NCBI GenBank assembly: GCA_046756985.1
Contig: JBHHXG010000008.1
Location: forward strand, 1 to 35,814
Reading direction: 5' to 3'
Length of the DNA stretch: 35,814 nt
Source: JBHHXG01 sp046756985
GTDB taxonomy: Bacteria > Pseudomonadota > Zetaproteobacteria > Mariprofundales > Mariprofundaceae
The notes beneath the pieces were generated by a model. That model worked only from the letters and a program-made list of their open reading frames with translations. It was not told the origin of the DNA and ran no database searches. Shown here one piece after another: positions 31,644 to 35,814 of this stretch. Numbering within the stretch: position 1 is the stretch's first letter; each line of letters opens with the position of its first letter. Position numbers and translations under genes: made by a program.

Positions 31644-34600
31644 TTACTCCTCCGCAGGCTTTTCATAGGATATGTTCGCCAGTTGCTCATATTGATGATA
31701 ACGCTCGTTGATTTCTTCCTGCGCCTTGGCCATCAGGCGTTCGGCCGCATGCGGGTGGGTGCGCCACAGCATCGAGAAACGGGTTTCCGTTTCGGCAAAC
31801 TCCTTGAAGGGAATGGAAGGCTTCTTCGAATCCAGTTGCAGGGGGTTCTTGCCCTGAGTGGTGCGCCGCGGATCGTAGCGGAGCAGGTTGATATGGCCGC
31901 TGTTTACCGCCAGACCCTGCTGGCGGATGCAGTTCGACAGCTCTACGCCATGGGCGATGCAGGGGCTGTAGGCGATAATCAGTGACGGCCCCGGATAGGA
32001 TTCCGCCTCCATGAAGGCGCGCAGCGTGTGCACGTCCTTGGCGCCAAATGAAACCTGCGCGACATAGACATGCCCGTAGGCCATGGCGATATGAGCCAGA
32101 TCCTTTTTACCGACCGCCTTGCCGCCGGCAGCGAATTTGGCGATGGCCGCCATCGGCGTGGCCTTGGACATCTGGCCGCCGGTGTTGGAATAGACCTCGG
32201 TATCCAGCACGAGGATGTTGACATCCCGGCCGGAGGCCATGACATGATCCAGTCCGCCAAAGCCGATATCATAGGCCCAGCCGTCGCCGCCGATGATCCA
32301 CACGCTTTTCCTGACCAGTTGATCGGCCACCGCTTCCAGATTTCTGGCATCGGCCGTGTCCATGTCCTTGAGCTTCACCTTTAATGCCTCAATGCGGCGG
32401 CGTTGTTCGTGGATACCCGGCTCATCGGACTGGTCCGCCTCGATAATCTCCTGCACCAGTTGTGCGCCAATCTGCTTTTCCATGACCTTCATCAACCCGC
32501 GGGCGTAATCGGCCTGCTTGTCGATGGACAGGCGGAAGCCCAGGCCGAACTCGGCGTTGTCTTCAAACAGCGAATTGTTCCATGCCGGCCCCCGACCCTC
32601 GGCATTGGCTGCGTATGGCGTGGTCGGCAGGTTGCCGCCGTAAATGGATGAGCAGCCGGTGGCATTGGCGATCACCATGCGGTCGCCGAAGAGCTGCGTT
32701 GCCAGCTTGATGTAGGGCGTCTCGCCGCAGCCGACACAGGCGCCGGAAAACTCGAACATCGGCTCGGCGATCATCGCCCCTTTCATGCCTCCCCAGCGAA
32801 TCTGCTCACGGTTGTATTCGGGCAGTTGTAGAAAAAAGTCCCAGTTCTCGCGCTCGCTCTCGCGCAGGGGCGGTTGCGGTGCCATGTTCAGCGCCTTGTG
32901 GCTGACATTAGATTTGTCCCTCGCCGGGCAAATGTCCACACACAGACCGCAGCCCGTACAGTCCTCGGGCGCGACCTGATAGGTAATCTGCATGTCGGAC
33001 TCGAACTCCTTACCCTTGACCGGTACGTATTTGAAGGTCTCCGGCGCATCATCGGCGGCTTCAGCCGGGAACACCTTGGAGCGGATGGCCGCATGTGGAC
33101 AAACAAACGGGCACTTGCCGCAGTGGATGCACAAATCCTCATCCCATACAGGAATCTCCAGTGCCAGATTGCGTTTTTCAAAGGCCGCCGTACCCAAAGG
33201 CCAGGTACCGTCGGCGGGGATGGCGCTCACCGGCAGGGCATCGCCTCGCCCGGCAATGATTTCACCGGTAATCTGCCTGACGAAGTCCGGCGCGGCTTCG
33301 ATTACCGGCGGCATCATCTCGAAGCCGCTTGTTGCCTTCGCCGGCACGTCCACCTTGTGCAGGTGATGCAGTGCTGTATCAATGGCGTCAAAGTTCTTTT
33401 TAATAATACTCTTGCCTTTCTTACCGTAGGTTACCTCCACCGCCTGCTTGATTTTGGCGATGGCCTGATCCCGTTCGAGAATGCCGGAAATGGCGAAAAA
33501 GCAGGTCTGCATCACCGTGTTGATGCGCCGGCCCATGCCGGACTCTTTTGCCACCGCGTAGGCGTCGATGACGTAGAATTCGAGCTGTTTGTCGATAATC
33601 TGTTGCTGCATTTTCTGCGGCAGGTCATCCCATACTGCATCCGGCGCATGCGGGCTGTTGAGCAGGAACACCGCGCCTTTAGCTGCGTGATCCAGCATAT
33701 CGTAGCGCTCGAGGAAGACCGGCTGATGGCAGGCGACGAAATTTGCTTCGTCATTGCCTATCAGATAGGAGGAGAGGATGGGCTCCGGTCCGAACCTGAG
33801 ATGGGAAATGGTGACCGCACCCGCCTTCTTTGAATCGAAAACAAAATAACCCTGTGCATGTAGGTCGGTGCCCTCGCCGATAATCTTGATCGAATTCTTG
33901 TTGGCGCTGACGGTACCGTCCGAACCCAGGCCATAGAAGACGCAGCGAGTGACGCCCTTACCGGCGTCCACGCGGAAGGTTGCATCCCAGTCCAGGCTGG
34001 TATGCGATACATCATCATGGATACCGATGGTGAAGTGGTTCTTCGGTGCATTCTTGCCAAGTTCGTCGAATACGGCCTTGATCATGCCAGGCGTGAATTC
34101 CTTGGAGGACAGGCCGTAGCGTCCGCCGATGACGCGGGGAGGCGTAGCGAATTTTTTGCCGCCGTTGGTGATATGCTCGGCGAGTGCGGTGACCACATCC
34201 TTGTATAACGGCTCGCCGTCAGAGCCCGGTTCCTTGGTGCGGTCAAGCACGGCGATTTTTTTCACGCCAGCGGGGATGGCTTGCAGCAGCATAGCGGGGG
34301 CAAAGGGACGGTACAGGCGCACCTTCACAAGCCCGACCTTTTCGCCACACGCATTCAGGTGGTTGACAGTTTCTTCCACAGCATCAGCGCCTGAGCCCAT
34401 GATGATGATCACGTGTTCGGCATCGGCATCGCCGATATAGTCAAACAGATGATATTGCCGGCCGGTCAAGCCGGCGAACTGGTCCATCACTTTCTGAACG
34501 ATGTTCGGCATGGCCTCGTAAAAGGGGTTGACCGATTCACGGCCCTGAAAATAGACATCCGGATTCTGGCTTGTGCCGCGCAGCACGGGCGCTTCGGGCG

Positions 34601-35222
34601 TCAATGCGCGTTTTCTGTGCGCGCGGACCAGTTCATCCGGCAACATAGTCCGCATGATTTCATCGTTGATAATTTCGGCCTCGTTGACCTCGTGTGAGGT
34701 GCGGAAACCGTCGAAGAAGTGAATAACGGGCACGCGGGCGCGCAGGGTTACGCTCTGAGCGATCAGCGCAAGATCCATGACCTCCTGCACATTGTTGGAG
34801 CAGAGCAGAGCGAAGCCAGTCTGGCGCACCGCCATGACATCGGAATGATCGCCGAAGATTGAAAGCGCCTGGGCGGCCAGCGAGCGTGCCGCGACGTGAA
34901 AAACGGCGCTGGTCAACTCGCCTGCAATTTTGTACATATTGGGGATCATCAGCAGCAGGCCCTGCGAGGAGGTAAAGGTGGTAGTCAGTGCGCCGGTTTG
35001 TAGTGCACCATGCACCGTGCCGGCTGCACCCGCCTCGCTTTGCATTTCGATAACTTCGGGCACTGTGCCCCACAGATTTTCACGCTCCTGGTCTGACCAT
35101 GCGTCGGCCATTTCACCCATGGTTGAAGAGGGCGTAATCGGATAAATGGCGATAACCTCACTGCTGCGGTGCGCAATGTAGGTTGCTGCTTCGTTGCCTT
35201 CAATGGTGACCTTGCGGCTCAT
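31644..35222 (-). CDS. nifJ: Pyruvate:ferredoxin (flavodoxin) oxidoreductase, single chain
   Basis: Converts pyruvate and CoA to acetyl-CoA and CO2 with low-potential electrons to ferredoxin or flavodoxin; reversible in principle. The 1193-residue protein is a full-length NifJ. The N-terminal domain has IYPITPSSTMGEMAD. A CoA/gamma domain lies at about 420-620. Two [4Fe-4S] sites lie near 690-705 (CIHCGKCPFVC) and 750-765 (CTGCGLCVDIC). The proximal cluster residues CVGCGETP and CSSIYGGNLPTTPY precede the TPP site GGDGWAYDIGFGG and SNTGGQ near 975-1015. The frame is open from 35315, but the ATG at 35222 (AGGAG 7 bases upstream) gives the standard MSRKVTIEGNEA start. Oxygen sensitivity is expected of the family. 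Confidence 0.97.
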   Translation of the reverse strand: MSRKVTIEGNEAATYIAHRSSEVIAIYPITPSSTMGEMADAWSDQERENLWGTVPEVIEMQSEAGAAGTVHGALQTGALTTTFTSSQGLLLMIPNMYKIAGELTSAVFHVAARSLAAQALSIFGDHSDVMAVRQTGFALLCSNNVQEVMDLALIAQSVTLRARVPVIHFFDGFRTSHEVNEAEIINDEIMRTMLPDELVRAHRKRALTPEAPVLRGTSQNPDVYFQGRESVNPFYEAMPNIVQKVMDQFAGLTGRQYHLFDYIGDADAEHVIIIMGSGADAVEETVNHLNACGEKVGLVKVRLYRPFAPAMLLQAIPAGVKKIAVLDRTKEPGSDGEPLYKDVVTALAEHITNGGKKFATPPRVIGGRYGLSSKEFTPGMIKAVFDELGKNAPKNHFTIGIHDDVSHTSLDWDATFRVDAGKGVTRCVFYGLGSDGTVSANKNSIKIIGEGTDLHAQGYFVFDSKKAGAVTISHLRFGPEPILSSYLIGNDEANFVACHQPVFLERYDMLDHAAKGAVFLLNSPHAPDAVWDDLPQKMQQQIIDKQLEFYVIDAYAVAKESGMGRRINTVMQTCFFAISGILERDQAIAKIKQAVEVTYGKKGKSIIKKNFDAIDTALHHLHKVDVPAKATSGFEMMPPVIEAAPDFVRQITGEIIAGRGDALPVSAIPADGTWPLGTAAFEKRNLALEIPVWDEDLCIHCGKCPFVCPHAAIRSKVFPAEAADDAPETFKYVPVKGKEFESDMQITYQVAPEDCTGCGLCVDICPARDKSNVSHKALNMAPQPPLRESERENWDFFLQLPEYNREQIRWGGMKGAMIAEPMFEFSGACVGCGETPYIKLATQLFGDRMVIANATGCSSIYGGNLPTTPYAANAEGRGPAWNNSLFEDNAEFGLGFRLSIDKQADYARGLMKVMEKQIGAQLVQEIIEADQSDEPGIHEQRRRIEALKVKLKDMDTADARNLEAVADQLVRKSVWIIGGDGWAYDIGFGGLDHVMASGRDVNILVLDTEVYSNTGGQMSKATPMAAIAKFAAGGKAVGKKDLAHIAMAYGHVYVAQVSFGAKDVHTLRAFMEAESYPGPSLIIAYSPCIAHGVELSNCIRQQGLAVNSGHINLLRYDPRRTTQGKNPLQLDSKKPSIPFKEFAETETRFSMLWRTHPHAAERLMAKAQEEINERYHQYEQLANISYEKPAEE

Positions 35223-35354
35223 GTGCAACTCCTGCGGTGGCGTGGACGGCAGTGTAGCGGCAATCGACGTTTCTTGCATGTGCGCCGGGCACCGGCCGTG
35301 AAATCGCGCCGGCAATCAGCTATCCTCGGGGAAAGAGCGCGACGGGAGGATGGT

Positions 35355-35814
35355 TTGCAAAAGCTCGCATTGAATCATGGTCTGGGCTTGATGGACCTGT
35401 ACCACCGGCAGGGTCTGGCACGGCTTGATGCGCAGTTTACGGGTCATCTGCAGACCGTGGACGCCGGACTGCACGACAGGCTCATGGCCGTCCGCGCCGA
35501 TCCGTCATCGCTGGCGAAAAAGGAAGAATCCGAGTTGCTGATCGCGCTGGCTCCGCATGTTGAGACGTTCATCGCCGCGCTGTTCGGCATTCAGAATGAA
35601 ATGGACCAGCTTATGGTGCGGCAGCAGGCATTGTCCGCACTCTATGCCTGCAAGAAGCAGTTCGTTCAGCGCTTGGCCAAGAAGCCCGCCGCCGATCAGA
35701 TCAGCGAAAGAGATGCTGTGGAACTCACCGATGAGCTTTCAACCCTGTTCGGCGAGCCATTCAGTGAGCTTGCCTTTGCAAGTCATGTGGTGGCCTGGCT
35801 ACAGGACAAGGAGG
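35355..35814 (+). CDS. Unrecognised protein divergent from nifJ, 5' part only
   Basis: The frame opens at a TTG (35355) with GGGAGG at 35344-35349 and stays open to the right edge, 153 codons. The visible part is alpha-helical and Leu/Ala/Gln-rich (LNHGLGLMDLYHRQGLARLD, then LALAPHVETFIAALFG-like helices: LIALAPHVETFIAAL). I see no cofactor motif in this part. From memory, similar openings occur at the N-terminus of long FAD/iron-sulfur oxidoreductases related to the glutamate synthase small subunit, which would fit a location beside PFOR. This is a weak resemblance; the diagnostic domains would lie beyond the window. It shares a 132-base divergent intergenic region with nifJ. Confidence 0.6.
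   Translation, partial: MQKLALNHGLGLMDLYHRQGLARLDAQFTGHLQTVDAGLHDRLMAVRADPSSLAKKEESELLIALAPHVETFIAALFGIQNEMDQLMVRQQALSALYACKKQFVQRLAKKPAADQISERDAVELTDELSTLFGEPFSELAFASHVVAWLQDKE

Noticed and set aside
32874..33833. A 319-codon open frame on the plus strand inside nifJ
   Set aside because: Antisense to the iron-sulfur region of full-length PFOR, rich in His/Arg shadow patterns, no ribosome binding site or family resemblance.

Overview
The window reads as an ordinary, gene-dense chromosomal segment of a Gram-negative proteobacterium. Nearly every stretch is coding, many genes overlap by 1 to 20 bases, and GC content is moderate. Two UbiH/UbiF-type hydroxylases imply ubiquinone. A BamB lipoprotein with YfgM and Der implies an outer membrane. 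MutL carries the endonuclease signature that MutH-using enterobacteria lack. A one-piece pyruvate:ferredoxin oxidoreductase points to low-potential ferredoxin metabolism. My best guess is a Zetaproteobacteria-like (Mariprofundus-type) or related deep-branching proteobacterium. That is inference from gene content, not a database match. I see no phage, transposase, CRISPR array or recognisable defence island.

Layout. Positions 1-3886 (minus) form one operon: trpS, scpA, scpB, rluB and an EndoIII/MagIII-like glycosylase that runs off the left edge. It couples tRNA charging, chromosome condensation, rRNA pseudouridylation and base excision repair. Positions 4007-4437 hold tRNA-Met(CAT) with its terminator, then a 33-codon membrane-peptide gene with a perfect Shine-Dalgarno and its own terminator. 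Positions 4524-6932 hold a TraB-family membrane protein and alanine dehydrogenase. Positions 7061-12380 hold carB (no adjacent carA), greA overlapping it by one base, a DUF4149-like membrane protein and an AI-2E/PerM-family transporter. Positions 12514-16567 hold yfgM-bamB-der-ratA-rnfH, the first three in the order known from gammaproteobacteria. Positions 16765-18254 hold a membrane-anchored cyclic-nucleotide-fold protein and an AsmA-like exported protein. metH occupies 18290-21961 (minus). Positions 22124-23590 hold a cytochrome b561 coupled to an exported SUMF1-domain protein, followed by tRNA-Leu(CAA) (minus). Positions 24005-30601 hold two ubiquinone-type FAD monooxygenases, mutL, an imperfect palindrome, miaA and hflX, with no hfq between the last two. 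Positions 30630-35222 (minus) hold nifJ (PFOR) followed by a dihydroorotate-dehydrogenase-like gene. A divergent partial gene starts at 35355 and leaves the right edge.

The least explained items are the 33-residue membrane peptide (4271-4372), the tail-anchored cyclic-nucleotide-fold protein that lacks the phosphate-binding arginine, the b561/SUMF pair whose SUMF domain lacks the FGE cysteines, the PFOR/DHOD-like/unknown redox cluster, and the palindrome between mutL and miaA. All are candidates only; I do not claim a proven new system.
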